Notes under the pieces: model-generated
What the model saw: the letters and a program-made list of their open reading frames with translations, nothing else
What the model was told of the DNA's origin: nothing
Database searches by the model: none
Program-made: the position numbers and the translations under genes
Source of the DNA: an uncultured Thermoanaerobaculia bacterium
GTDB lineage: Bacteria > Acidobacteriota > Thermoanaerobaculia > Multivoradales > Multivoraceae
DNA: 64,000 bases
Direction: 5' to 3'
NCBI GenBank assembly: GCA_951812325.1
Contig: OX638294.1
Coordinates: forward strand, 1,590,859 to 1,654,858
Shown: in pieces, positions 15,569 through 23,637 of the stretch
Layout of the letters: each line of letters starts with the position of its first letter
Numbering within the stretch: position 1 is the stretch's first letter

Positions 15569-17143
15569 ATGAACCGGAACCACCTGCTCCGCCGCGCGTC
15601 AACGGTCGCCGCGGCCGCCGTGCTCGCCATCCCCGTTGCGAGCCTTGGCCTGAACCTGGACCAGCCCACCTTCGTCGACGACATCGCGCCGATCCTCCAC
15701 GAGAACTGTGCATCCTGCCACCGGCCCGACGAGATCGCCCCAATGTCGCTGCGCACCTACGGCGAGGTGCGGCCATGGGCGCGTTCGATCGCCCGCGCGG
15801 TCGAGAACCGCGACATGCCGCCGTGGGATGCCGATCCCGGCTACGGACCCTGGGCCAACGACATCAGCCTGAGCGACGACGAGATCGCGGCGATCACGCA
15901 GTGGGTTTCCACCGGCGCGCCCAAGGGCGACGGCGACGAACCGGCCTACGAGCAACCCGCCGAGCAGGCCGAGTGGGCGTTCGGCGAACCGGACTGGGTC
16001 TATGAGTTCGACCCCTTCGACGTGGCTGCCGACGGTCCGGACCTGTTCACCATGATCCCGATCACACCCGGCTTTGAGGAGGACCGCTGGATTCGCGCCG
16101 TCGAAGTCCAGCCGGGCGACCGCGAGGTGCTCCACCACTTCATCCTGTGGCGCGCATCCGAGGCCAGCGCGGAGGTGCAGGACGCCTGGATAGACGCCTG
16201 GGCGGCCGGCGGAGGGCCCAACGAGTTCCCGTCTGGCTCCGCCCGCCTGTTGCCCGCAGGCCGGAATCTCCTCGGCGACTTCCACTACCACCCGAACGGC
16301 AACGCCTCGACCGACAAGACGCGGGTCGGTCTCTGGTTCGCCGAGCCCGAAGAGGTCGAGAAGGAACTGATCAACCTCTGGGTGATGAATGCCGCCTTCA
16401 AGATTCCTGCCGGCGACCCCAACTACGAGGCGCACGCCAGCCACGTCTTCTCCGAGGATGTCGTCGTGCGCTCGCTGGCCCCGCACATGCACTACCGGGG
16501 CAAGGACATGAGATACATCGCGTATCTCCCGGACGGCGAGGAGCGGGAACTGCTCAGCGTCAGCCGCTACGACTTCAACTGGCAGACGTTCTACGAGTTC
16601 GAGGAGCCGGTCGAGTTGCCGGCCGGCACCAGGATCGAAGTCACGGCCCACTGGGACAACTCGGCGGACAACCCGTTCAACCCCGACCCGACCGTCGATG
16701 TGACCTGGGGAAGCGACTCGACCGACGAGATGCTGATCGGCTTCGTCGACTACGTGGCCGCCGAAGGCCTCAGCCCGAAGCCGGCCAGCGCCGTGGTCGC
16801 CAAGCTCGCCGAACTGGCCGAGACCCATCCCGGACAGGCGTGGCGCTTCGACGTGACCCGGCAGCCGGGATCGGGGCCCGAGCCGACAGCGATGCTGCTG
16901 CCGCGCGACGGCAGTCAGGGAGGCTGGTTCGTCCAGTTCGGAACCCTGGCCCTGCCGGCGCCGATCGTCGACATCGTCTGGGACGGCAACAACGTAACCG
17001 CCACCGCCCAGACGCCCGGCAACACAATGCAACTCAAGGGTTCCATCCAGGAAGACGGCACGCTGCGGATGCACCTGGGACCGGGCGAGGTCGTCGGCAC
17101 GCCGGCGGAGAGGGAGACGCCGGCTACTCTGCCCACCGGCTAG
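15569..17143 (+). CDS. Exported cytochrome c / copper type II monooxygenase-like protein
   Basis: This 524-residue protein has a signal peptide at residues 1-27 and one haem site, Cys47-Ala-Ser-Cys50-His51, with RPDEIAPMSL supplying the likely Met ligand. The large C-terminal region contains REVLHHFILW, DFHYHPNG and LAPHMHYRGKDM. These His clusters resemble the copper sites of ascorbate-dependent (PHM/DBH type) monooxygenases. Such cytochrome-monooxygenase fusions are common in Acidobacteriota and Planctomycetota, but their substrates are unknown. It faces away from the PQQ/cytochrome pair and shares their intergenic promoter region. The start codon is followed by a clear signal peptide, so it is secure. 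Confidence 0.8.
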   Translation: MNRNHLLRRASTVAAAAVLAIPVASLGLNLDQPTFVDDIAPILHENCASCHRPDEIAPMSLRTYGEVRPWARSIARAVENRDMPPWDADPGYGPWANDISLSDDEIAAITQWVSTGAPKGDGDEPAYEQPAEQAEWAFGEPDWVYEFDPFDVAADGPDLFTMIPITPGFEEDRWIRAVEVQPGDREVLHHFILWRASEASAEVQDAWIDAWAAGGGPNEFPSGSARLLPAGRNLLGDFHYHPNGNASTDKTRVGLWFAEPEEVEKELINLWVMNAAFKIPAGDPNYEAHASHVFSEDVVVRSLAPHMHYRGKDMRYIAYLPDGEERELLSVSRYDFNWQTFYEFEEPVELPAGTRIEVTAHWDNSADNPFNPDPTVDVTWGSDSTDEMLIGFVDYVAAEGLSPKPASAVVAKLAELAETHPGQAWRFDVTRQPGSGPEPTAMLLPRDGSQGGWFVQFGTLALPAPIVDIVWDGNNVTATAQTPGNTMQLKGSIQEDGTLRMHLGPGEVVGTPAERETPATLPTG

Positions 17144-17162
17144 GAAGGGGGTCCATCCGCGG

Positions 17163-17434
17163 TCGCTGCGCTCGCGCGCAGGGAACAGGCGTCGCACGGG
17201 GCGGGTTGCTCCCCCTTGTCGTCCGCTGCGCCCACGCACAGGGAACAAGCGCCGGCACGCCCCTGCCTCTGCGTGACTCCTCACCGCTGCGCCCACGCGC
17301 AGGGAACAAGCCCGCTGGGCGGCATAGGCGCGGCGCCCCATGACCCGCTGCGCCCGCGCGCAGGGGACAAGCGTAGAACGCCTTGGGCCCGGTGAGGCCC
17401 TGCCGCCGCTGCGCCCGCGCGCAGGGAAACAGGC
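17163..17434 (-). CRISPR. Small orphan CRISPR array with type I-E-like repeats
   Basis: There are five repeats of about 28 bp at 17163-17190, 17223-17250, 17284-17311, 17345-17372 and 17406-17434. They are separated by four unrelated spacers of 32, 33, 33 and 33 bp, giving a 60-61 bp period. On the plus strand each repeat has a hairpin core like CTGCGCCCGCGCGCAG followed by GGGAACAAGC. The reverse complement (GTTCCCTGCGC...GCGCAG) resembles type I-E repeats, so the minus strand is the probable sense direction. The outer repeats are the most divergent (CTCG core in repeat 1, one inserted A in repeat 5). No cas gene lies in the window. Confidence 0.82.
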
Positions 17435-17592
17435 GGCCCCGACTTCCGGCGACTTGGCCCATGGAGTCTGTCCGCGCTCGGCGGCGAGGCCGTTGACCTC
17501 GTTTGTTCCATGCAAGTTTCAGCCGGAATCCGTCCAAGTCCGTATACGGGGCGACCAGAGCGCCGCCGCATAAGATCCACGAAGGTCCGTCG

Positions 17593-18087
17593 ATGTCCCA
17601 GCCGATACACTCCCCCCATGAACGAAGCGCGGCCTCAGCCCGACTGGTGCGCGCCGGACTTGACCCGAACGTGGCGACCGCGGTGATCGAGGAGGTCGAT
17701 CGCGGCAGGTCGCGGTTTTCGACGACGGAACAGGTTGCGAAGATCGAGGTTGGCCTCGCTCTGCTTCAGGGCGAGGTTCGGGCGGTTGAGAGCGGCCTCC
17801 GAGAGGTTGAGGCGCGCTTGGGTGGCCGGATCGACGTCCTGGCCGCGGAGATCGACTCCCTGAGGACCAGCGTCGATGCCCGATTCGAAGTCGTCGAGGC
17901 CCGATTCGAAGCCGTCGATGCCCGATTCGAAGCCGTCCACAGGAGGATCGACGATCTCAGGGATGAACTGCTTGGGCGGATGGACACGCAGTTCGGTGCA
18001 CTTCGGCGGGAGAACCGGCTGCTGTTCCTGTTCCTCTCCACGATGCTCGGCCTGTTGATCGCCCTCTTCCGGCTTGGCGTCCTCTGA
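17593..18087 (+). CDS. Coiled-coil protein with C-terminal TM anchor, copy 1
   Basis: This 164-residue protein starts at ATG 17593 (MSQPIHSPHERSAAS). Residues 15-45 form a short conserved head (RAGLDPNVATAVIEEVDRG). Residues 48-140 are a long amphipathic coiled coil with an 11-/7-residue pattern (DARFEVVEARFEAVDARFEAV). A C-terminal TM helix is LLFLFLSTMLGLLIALFRLG. It resembles DUF1640-like tail-anchored coiled-coil proteins. The function is unknown. It lies immediately after the CRISPR array and is the first of three copies. Confidence 0.65.
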   Translation: MSQPIHSPHERSAASARLVRAGLDPNVATAVIEEVDRGRSRFSTTEQVAKIEVGLALLQGEVRAVESGLREVEARLGGRIDVLAAEIDSLRTSVDARFEVVEARFEAVDARFEAVHRRIDDLRDELLGRMDTQFGALRRENRLLFLFLSTMLGLLIALFRLGVL

Positions 18088-18111
18088 GGAGGAGGTTCGC
18101 TTGACCCGAAC

Positions 18112-18528
18112 GTGGCGACCGCGGTGATCGAGGAGGTCGATCGCGGCAAGTCGCGGTTTGCGACGACGGAACAGGTCGCGAAGATCGAGGTTGGCCTCGC
18201 TCTGCTTCAGGGCGAGGTTCGGGCGGTTGAGAGCGGCCTCCGAGAGGTTGAGGCGCGCTTGGGTGGCCGGATCGACGTCCTGGCCGCGGAGATCGACTCC
18301 CTGAGGACCAGCGTCGATGCCCGATTCGAAGTCGTCGAGGCCCGATTCGAAGCCGTCGATGCCCGATTTGAAGCCGTCCACAGGAGGATCGACGATCTCA
18401 GGGATGAACTGCTTGGGCGGATGGACACGCAGTTCGGTGCACTTCGGCGGGAGAACCGGCTGCTGTTCCTGTTCCTCTCCACGATGCTCGGCCTGTTGAT
18501 CGCCCTCTTCCGGCTTGGCGTTCTCTGA
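18112..18528 (+). pseudogene. Coiled-coil/TM protein, copy 2, N-terminally truncated
   Basis: This copy is nearly identical to copy 1 from its residue 38 onward but lacks the start, the head and the leader. The deletion joins the stop of copy 1 (TGA at 18085-18087) to the middle of the gene through the sequence GAGGAGGAGGTTCGC. A GTG at 18112 could still start a 138-residue product after the GGAGGAGG box, so a shortened protein may be made. Otherwise it is a remnant of unequal recombination between copies. Confidence 0.6.
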
Positions 18529-18621
18529 GGAGGTCCGCCTGAAGCGCGGCGCCCGCAGCATCCGAGAGGAACCGCGGCATCGAGACAGCCTTCCGTGAGT
18601 CCGTGCGGCCCGAGCATGGAC

Positions 18622-18843
18622 TCATCTTCGCGCCTCGGCTGACTCGCCGGTGATGCCGACGTGCCGCGCCGCCGCCAGGAGGCGTCGGTCATTGCTGAAG
18701 ACCTCCCGAAAGCCGCTCTCCCTGGCCGACATCAGGTGGACCGCGTCCCCGGTTGGCAGGAAGACTCCCGGTGCAAGCTGCCCGAACAGGTCAACTACCG
18801 CCGTCATCACCGCCGCGGAGAGCGGCAGCCAGTGCCACGCCAT
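18622..18843 (-). pseudogene. PIN-domain (VapC-like) toxin fragment
   Basis: The 73 codons encode the C-terminal half of a PIN domain. LPTGDAVHLMSARESGFREVFSNDRRLLAAA fits the end of the fold, with the acidic metal ligands (GDAVH and SNDRRL), as in VapC-type ribonuclease toxins. The N-terminal half with the first catalytic aspartate is absent: upstream DNA is the leader repeat of coiled-coil copy 3. No antitoxin gene is adjacent. It was probably cut when the coiled-coil unit was duplicated next to it. Confidence 0.6.
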
Positions 18844-18972
18844 GGAGTCTGTCCGCGCTCGGCGGCGAGACCGTTGACCCGTCTGTTCCATGAAAGTTCC
18901 GGCCGGAATCCGTCCAGATCCGTATACGGGGCGACCAGAGCGCCGCCGCAACCGATCCACGGAGGTCCGTCG

Positions 18973-19467
18973 ATGTCTCAGCCGATACACTCTCCCCATG
19001 AACGAAGCGCGGCCTCAGACCGACTGGAGCGCGCCGGACTTGACCCGAACGTGGCGACCGCGGTGATCGAGGAGGTCGATCGCGGCAAGTCGCGGTTTGC
19101 GACGACGGAACAGGTCGCGAAGATCGAGGTTGGCCTCGCTGTGCTTCAGGGCGAGGTTCGGGCGGTTGAGGCGCGCTTGGGTGGCCGGATCGACGTCCTG
19201 ACCGCGGAGATCGACTCCCTGAGGACCAGCGTCGATGCCCGTTTCGACGCGGTCGATGCCCGATTCGAAGCCGTCGATGCCCGATTCGAAGCCGTCGAGG
19301 CCAGGATCGACGGCGTCCACAGGAGGATCGACGATCTCAGGGATGAGCTGCTTGGGCGGATGGACACGCAGTTCGGTACGCTTCGGCGGGAGAACCGGCT
19401 GCTGTTCCTGTTCCTCTCCACGATGCTCGGCCTGTTGATCGCCCTCTTCCGGCTCGGCGTTCTCTGA
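18973..19467 (+). CDS. Coiled-coil protein with C-terminal TM anchor, copy 3
   Basis: This 164-residue paralogue of copy 1 has the same start motif (MSQPIHSPHERSAAS) and the same C-terminal TM helix. Its coiled coil differs: it lacks the segment ESGLREVE but gains extra units (DAVDARFEAVDARFEAVEARIDGV), giving the same total length. The gain and loss of whole heptad-like units shows that the repeat DNA within the gene recombines. The 5' leader is shared with copy 1 and probably carries the same regulatory sequence. Function is unknown. Confidence 0.65.
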   Translation: MSQPIHSPHERSAASDRLERAGLDPNVATAVIEEVDRGKSRFATTEQVAKIEVGLAVLQGEVRAVEARLGGRIDVLTAEIDSLRTSVDARFDAVDARFEAVDARFEAVEARIDGVHRRIDDLRDELLGRMDTQFGTLRRENRLLFLFLSTMLGLLIALFRLGVL

Positions 19468-19540
19468 GGAGGTTCGCCTGAAGCGCGGCGCCCGCAGCAT
19501 CCGAGAGGAACCGCGGCATCGAGACAGCCTTCCGTGAACC

Positions 19541-19792
19541 CGGGCGGCCCGGGCCGCGTCGCTGATCGAGTTCCGCAAGGACGAGTCGCTCGACGAGGGA
19601 CGAATGAGGGTGGAAGAGGACATGAGCGGTGATGAGGCCCGTTTCCTCCTCAAGCTCGCCCCCCCGGTGTACGAACGGGCGGTACAGGGCGACCGGGACG
19701 TCCAGGTGGCCGGGCTGATCGCCGCGTTCGCCAAGCTGCCGGGCTCCTCGAGCTTCGCCGAAGACTCGACCAGTCCGGCGCCTACTCGTTGA
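19541..19792 (+). pseudogene. Short remnant open frame of unknown origin
   Basis: An open frame without a good start encodes AASLIEFRKDESLDEGRMRVEEDMSG and continues to KLPGSS before a stop at 19790-19792. The composition looks like genuine protein (charged, not low-complexity), but I recognise no family and there is no upstream head. An ATG at 19604 could give 62 residues. It fills the 314-bp gap between coiled-coil copy 3 and the convergent AbiJ-like gene, which it overlaps by 11 bp. Confidence 0.25.
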
Positions 19793-20642
19793 TCTGACGG
19801 TGCTTGCTGACCAGGTAGGCGGCGAACGAAGCGCATGCACCGTACATGAACATCGCCTCGTCGAGTCCGACGTTCGCCTCGTTCCTGTCCAGAAGCGCGT
19901 GGCGGATGCCCTGTTCGTCGCTTGAATAGCCGTAGAGCGCCGCGAAGCCCCTTGCTAGAGCTTCATGGTTCAGAACGCCGCGATCCTTCAGGGACTTGAG
20001 CGCCGGACCGAGCGTCTTGGCTGGCTTGGAATCGATCAGGCAGGCGACGGACTCAACGGCGTGGATGCTATTCGCTACGGAATCGGCATACCGGCCACCG
20101 TTCATGGCCTCGGCAGCCTTCCTGAGATGCGCTGAGGCTCCATCCATCCTTGCCTGCCTGAGCGTGTCGACGGCCTGTTGGATCGCTTCCCCCTGTTCCT
20201 TGCTCCCGCGGGGAATGAAGTGGAATGGTCGAAGCGAAATGTCGAAGCGATACGGCGCAGCATGATGTTCGAAGAGATCGTGAACCTGCCCGGCGAATGG
20301 TTCCCAGGAGGCATCGTCATTGCAAACGATCTCCAGGAGACTGAGAACAGAGAAGAAAGGGCGCTTTAGGACTACGCCCTTCACGAACGCCATTGTTCGT
20401 TCGTAGTCCGTGTTGACCTCATCCTCCGGCGTCTCGGTCAGCTGACCCAGGACGCGCTCGAGGAACCGCTTGGCGTCGCCCTTGAAGAAAGTAAGGCCAG
20501 GAGCGTGTGACTCTATTGCGATCAGCGAGCTGCGGATCAGATTCCATATCTGGATCCGGAATTCTCTCGATAGGTGTTCGAGTCGCATCGCCTCCGGGAG
20601 CGGCTCGTAGCCGTGCCGGCGCGAGAAGGGCTGGTCGAGCAT
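19782..20642 (-). CDS. AbiJ-like abortive-infection protein (AbiJ-NTD4 / HEPN type)
   Basis: This 286-residue soluble protein has an N-terminal region (FSRRHGYEPLPEAMRLEHLS, then FRIQIWNLI) and a C-terminal block (DEQGIRHALLDRNEANVGLDEAMFMYGACASF) typical of the AbiJ N-terminal-domain-4 family. Its helical C-terminus is often annotated as a HEPN-like abortive infection domain. Proteins of this family sit in defence islands. The canonical HEPN RxxxxxH motif is not obvious. It stands alone on the minus strand, facing the IS3 element. The start ATG at 20642 fits the family N-terminus. Phage defence is inferred from family and context. Confidence 0.7.
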   Translation of the reverse strand: MLDQPFSRRHGYEPLPEAMRLEHLSREFRIQIWNLIRSSLIAIESHAPGLTFFKGDAKRFLERVLGQLTETPEDEVNTDYERTMAFVKGVVLKRPFFSVLSLLEIVCNDDASWEPFAGQVHDLFEHHAAPYRFDISLRPFHFIPRGSKEQGEAIQQAVDTLRQARMDGASAHLRKAAEAMNGGRYADSVANSIHAVESVACLIDSKPAKTLGPALKSLKDRGVLNHEALARGFAALYGYSSDEQGIRHALLDRNEANVGLDEAMFMYGACASFAAYLVSKHRQINE

Positions 20643-20712
20643 GTCTTGTCTGCAGTTCAGTCGAGGAGTGCGTCGTTCACAGGCCGGCGCCAGGGTCGGG
20701 TGGGACTGAAGT

Positions 20713-21027
20713 CTACCTTGACCGGCGGGAGGTTGGCTGGCCGGACTGACGGGTGGTCGTCGTCAGACGGTCAAGACCTGGACCGAGGCGTTCGAGGAGT
20801 TGTGCCGAGTCATCGTGGTCGCCGTCGGCCAGCGGGCGCTCCGAAAGAGAGCTGTGGTTGAACTCGACGGTGACGGGGGAAGCCTCAGGCTCGCCGCCGG
20901 TGAGGACTGGCGGCAGCGATTCCGCCGGCGCGACGACTCGGAGGCCGTACTGGCTCAGCAGCGCCTCGACGTGTTGGAGAATTCGACCGTCCCGCGTGAC
21001 GAAGCCGTGAACTCGTAGTAGACGCAT
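20713..21027 (-). CDS. Small hypothetical protein
   Basis: A 104-residue open frame starts at ATG 21027 (MRLLRVHGFVTRDG) with balanced composition in its first 70 residues (HVEALLSQYGLRVVAPAESL). No family is recognised. It lies in the 440-bp gap between the AbiJ-like gene and the left end of the IS3 element. The tail beyond residue 85 is Arg/Thr-rich and may not be real coding sequence. It could be a leftover of a gene disrupted by the IS. Confidence 0.3.
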   Translation of the reverse strand: MRLLRVHGFVTRDGRILQHVEALLSQYGLRVVAPAESLPPVLTGGEPEASPVTVEFNHSSLSERPLADGDHDDSAQLLERLGPGLDRLTTTTRQSGQPTSRRSR

Positions 21028-21138
21028 GCCGCGAGGTGGCGAAGATCGGAAGCGTCGGTGGTGCCCTCTCTGCCAACGTACGTGACACAGGGGCCGTCCC
21101 GTTGAATAGTGGAGGGCACACGTTTGCGAGGAGGATCG

Positions 21139-21624
21139 ATGGCAAGACGAGAGCAGAGACTTGGCGGCGGCTCGGAGCTCCCGGCCCCGGGGGTTGAGGA
21201 GCGTAGCGACGAGGCCCCCGGGGCCGGCGCGTCGTCTGCGGGAGGGGTTCCCGACCCGGAAGTGCTGGCGAAGCCGACCCGGCGGCAGTTCACGGCGGAG
21301 TACCGGCTTCGGATTCTGGAGGAGGCGGACCGGTGCACGGACCGCGGCGAAGTGGGCCGGCTGCTTCGGCGAGAAGGTCTGTACAGTTCCCATCTGGCCA
21401 ACTGGCGCAAGGCGCGGCGGAAGGGCGCGCTGTCCGGTCTGAGGCCGAAGAAGCGTGGCCGCAAGCCTGTCGAGGCCAACCCTCTGACGCCGAAGGTGAG
21501 GCGGCTGGAAGCGAAGGTGAGGCGGCTGGAGAAGGAACTCGCCGCCGCGCACACGATCCTGGACGTCCAGGGAAAAGTTGCAGGGCTGCTGGGATTCAGC
21601 CTCGAGGACGGGAAGGACTGTTGA
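21139..21624 (+). CDS. IS3-family transposase OrfA (element A)
   Basis: This 161-residue DNA-binding subunit has a helix-turn-helix in RQFTAEYRLRILEEADRC...GEVGRLLRREGLYSSHLANWR. A leucine-zipper-like region follows (KVRRLEAKVRRLEKELAAAH), which is the usual OrfA layout. The start ATG 21139 is preceded by a GAGGAGG box. The stop overlaps the OrfB start in TGATG at 21622-21626, so OrfB may be made by reinitiation instead of the -1 frameshift usual in the family. The 35-residue Pro/Gly-rich N-terminal extension is unusual. Confidence 0.85.
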   Translation: MARREQRLGGGSELPAPGVEERSDEAPGAGASSAGGVPDPEVLAKPTRRQFTAEYRLRILEEADRCTDRGEVGRLLRREGLYSSHLANWRKARRKGALSGLRPKKRGRKPVEANPLTPKVRRLEAKVRRLEKELAAAHTILDVQGKVAGLLGFSLEDGKDC

Positions 21625-22622
21625 TGGCGGCAAGGTCCCTGGCCCGGCAGGTCGGCGTCGCGCCGGCGTGCCGGGCGCTGGGCGTGTCGCGGTCGACCTT
21701 CTATCGTCGCGCGAGGCCCGCTCCCGGGCAACGGCAGCCCCGCCCCACGCCTGCCCGGGCACTGAGCGAAGTAGAGCGGAAACGGGTCGAGGCGACGCTT
21801 GCGTCGCCTCGTTTCGTCGATCGTTCGCCGGGAGAAGTAGTGGCCACCCTGCTCGACGAGGGCCGGTACCTGTGCTCGGAGCGCACGATGTACCGCATTC
21901 TCGAAGCGAATCACCCGGTGAAGGACCGCCGCAACCAGCGGGTTCACCCGCAGTACGCCAAGCCGGAGCTGGTCGCCACCGTGCCCAACCAGGTCTGGTC
22001 GTGGGACATCACCAGGCTGCTCGGACCGCAGACCTGGAACTACTACTACCTCTACGTCCTGCTTGACCTCTACAGCCGCTACGCGGTCGGCTGGATGGTC
22101 GCTGACCGCGAAAACTCCGCGCTCGCCCAAAGGCTCATCGAGGAGACCTGCCTCAAGCACGGCGTCAAGCCCGATGTCCTGACACTGCATTCCGATCGAG
22201 GCGCCCCCATGACCAGCCAGGGCACCGCTCAACTGCTCGCGCGCCTCGGCGTGAACCGGTCCCTGGGCCGCCCTCGGGTCAGCGACGACAACCCCTACTC
22301 CGAAGCCCAGTTCAAGACCCTCAAGTACCACCCCGACTTCCCGGGCCGCTTCCCCGGCCAGGACGCCGCGACCGATTACTGCCGGTCGTTCTTCCCCTGG
22401 TACAACACGGAACACCGCCATGCCGGAATCGCCATGCTCACACCCGAGACCGTCCACTACGGCCGGGCCCATGCCGTCATCGAGAAGCGCCAGCGCACCC
22501 TAAGAGCAGCCTGGGAACGTCACCCTGAACGATTCGGCGGCGGAGTACCCGTGCATCCGACACTGCCCCAGGCTGTATGGATCAACAAACCCGACACCGA
22601 GACTGCAGAAACGACTCAGTAA
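21624..22622 (+). CDS. IS3-family DDE transposase OrfB (element A)
   Basis: This 332-residue integrase-type transposase has an HTH-like head (RALGVSRSTFYRRA) and the RNase H-fold catalytic core. The first Asp is in VWSWDITRL, the second in TLHSDRGAPM, and the Glu in DNPYSEAQFKTLKYHPDFP. All three catalytic residues are present and no frameshift was seen, so this copy may be active. It forms a unit with OrfA directly upstream. Confidence 0.9.
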   Translation: MAARSLARQVGVAPACRALGVSRSTFYRRARPAPGQRQPRPTPARALSEVERKRVEATLASPRFVDRSPGEVVATLLDEGRYLCSERTMYRILEANHPVKDRRNQRVHPQYAKPELVATVPNQVWSWDITRLLGPQTWNYYYLYVLLDLYSRYAVGWMVADRENSALAQRLIEETCLKHGVKPDVLTLHSDRGAPMTSQGTAQLLARLGVNRSLGRPRVSDDNPYSEAQFKTLKYHPDFPGRFPGQDAATDYCRSFFPWYNTEHRHAGIAMLTPETVHYGRAHAVIEKRQRTLRAAWERHPERFGGGVPVHPTLPQAVWINKPDTETAETTQ

Positions 22623-22644
22623 ATCCAGAACACCGCTGTGTCAA

Positions 22645-23147
22645 TGTCGTTGACAGGTTCCGGTGCCGCGCTTGCTTGTGGCGTCGGCTCCGAGTTCCAG
22701 AATCGCCCGCAACAAGGTGCTCAGCCGAACAACCTGATCTGCCGGAGGCTCAGGCGGGCGTGGAAGGCCGTGAACAGAGCGGAGCAGACGGTCGTGCTCC
22801 TGCCCCGCCGACGTCCTCTCCAGCTCTCGGATCAGTTCGGCGGTCACAACGATGGGGACTGCTCCCGGCAACGCACACGATTCCCCCTCGTCTCGCTGCC
22901 GGACGGCGTCGAGCATGAGGTTCAGGTCCAGTACCCAGCGACCTGCCTGAGGTCGGGCCGGCTGCGGAACCTCAGTGCCTCTGCGGCTGACGGACGGCTG
23001 TCGGTCGGCGGAAACGCTTCGCGGAAGAGCGTCGGAAACGTCGAGTTCCCGCAGGTAGACGTTGATCTTCCGCCTGGGCGTCTTGCCGGGGCTCCGTGTG
23101 GTGAAGCGCGAAACCGCAGCCAGCTCAGAACTGGTTCGCGGGGACAC
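22645..23147 (-). pseudogene. Possible PIN-domain protein truncated by the IS3 element
   Basis: A minus-strand frame contains RWVLDLNLMLDAVRQ, which resembles PIN strand 1 with its first metal-binding Asp, followed by VPIVVTAELIRELERT with the conserved Glu. The frame then runs into the right end of the IS3 element, so the C-terminal half of the fold with the remaining acidic residues is missing. The start is unclear; about 65 residues precede the PIN-like segment. If correct it is a VapC-like gene inactivated by insertion. Confidence 0.4.
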
Positions 23148-23214
23148 CGGCGCCTACGCGGGCAGTGATGCCGCGTCGACCGAGCGAAGCCAGCTGGGGC
23201 TATCATCCGGCCTG

Positions 23215-23637
23215 TTGTCGCTTCAGAGATCCGCCGAGCCCCTGACGCCACCACTGCCACACCCCGTGTTCCTCAGCTTTGCGAGCGAGCACAAGCCGCT
23301 CGTGGACGAGCTTCGCCGTCAGCTTGCGGCGTGTGCCGGTGATTCGGGCCTTCGGACATGCGCCCTCGACGAACCCGTACCGGAGTGGAAGCGGCATGCC
23401 GAGCGACTGATTCGACGGTCGGCTGCGACCGTCTGTCTGGTGGGCGACTCAACCTGGCAGAGCGGGCCCGTGGATTGGGAGCTTCGCCGGAGCGCTGAGC
23501 TTGGCCGGCCGGTCGTGGCGTTCTCCCTTGGGCCGGGCCACGTGCGGCTTCCGCCTGCGCTCCTGGATCTGGGCGTGAGCCCGGCTCCGTTCCACCCCGA
23601 CACCGTCGCCTTGAGGCTGCACGATGACGGACAATGA
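23215..23637 (+). CDS. TIR-like protein 1 of TIR/RipA/TIR operon
   Basis: A protein of about 140 residues is a single TIR/TIR-like (MTH538, ThsB-related) domain. Strand A is PVFLSFASEHKPLV, followed by GLRTCALDEPVPEWKRHAERLI, strand D ATVCLVGDSTWQS, and VDWELRRSAELGRPVVAF. Glu89 in VDWEL occupies the position of the catalytic Glu in NADase TIRs and of the WE motif in ThsB. The start is uncertain. TTG at 23215 is the nearest start codon giving a normal N-terminus; the frame is open further upstream. It overlaps the next gene by 14 bp. TIR domains make or hydrolyse nucleotide signals from NAD in antiphage systems; this role is inferred here. Confidence 0.7.
   Translation: MSLQRSAEPLTPPLPHPVFLSFASEHKPLVDELRRQLAACAGDSGLRTCALDEPVPEWKRHAERLIRRSAATVCLVGDSTWQSGPVDWELRRSAELGRPVVAFSLGPGHVRLPPALLDLGVSPAPFHPDTVALRLHDDGQ

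Larger units (their letters stand above)
17461..19537 (+). repeat. Tandem cluster of three related coiled-coil gene units
   Basis: The unit consists of a leader of about 130 bp, a coiled-coil/TM gene and a short tail. The leader at 17461-17592 recurs at 18841-18972, and the tail at 18540-18598 recurs at 19478-19537. The middle unit lacks the leader and the first about 37 codons. Within the genes, the codons for the DARFEAV motif vary in number. This indicates recombination among copies. Confidence 0.8.
21083..22644 (+). mobile_element. IS3-family insertion sequence, complete copy (element A)
   Basis: A two-gene IS3-type element has its orfA and orfB overlapping. TGACACAG at 21083-21090 on the left and its complement CTGTGTCA at 22637-22644 on the right are the best candidates for terminal inverted repeats. 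The ends are uncertain, because the decayed second copy shares 19 bp more on the right (through GACAGGTTCCG at about 22663). The flanks do not show a clear target duplication. A second, decayed copy lies at 24.7-27.0 kb. Confidence 0.7.

Noticed and set aside
15599..17515. Minus-strand open frame with repeated PCARAQR segments as a repeat protein
   Set aside because: The repeated peptide is the translation of the CRISPR repeats, and the rest is antisense to the copper/haem protein.
17830..19320. Short direct DNA repeats (GATGCCCGATTCGAAGCCGTC type) as a second CRISPR array
   Set aside because: They are contiguous 21-33 bp units without spacers, in frame with a coiled-coil protein, and so are coding repeats.
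21083..22663. Target-site duplication of the complete IS3 element A
   Set aside because: Flanks at the candidate ends (ACG against ATG) do not match, and the two copies share extra bases on the right, so the true ends could not be fixed.
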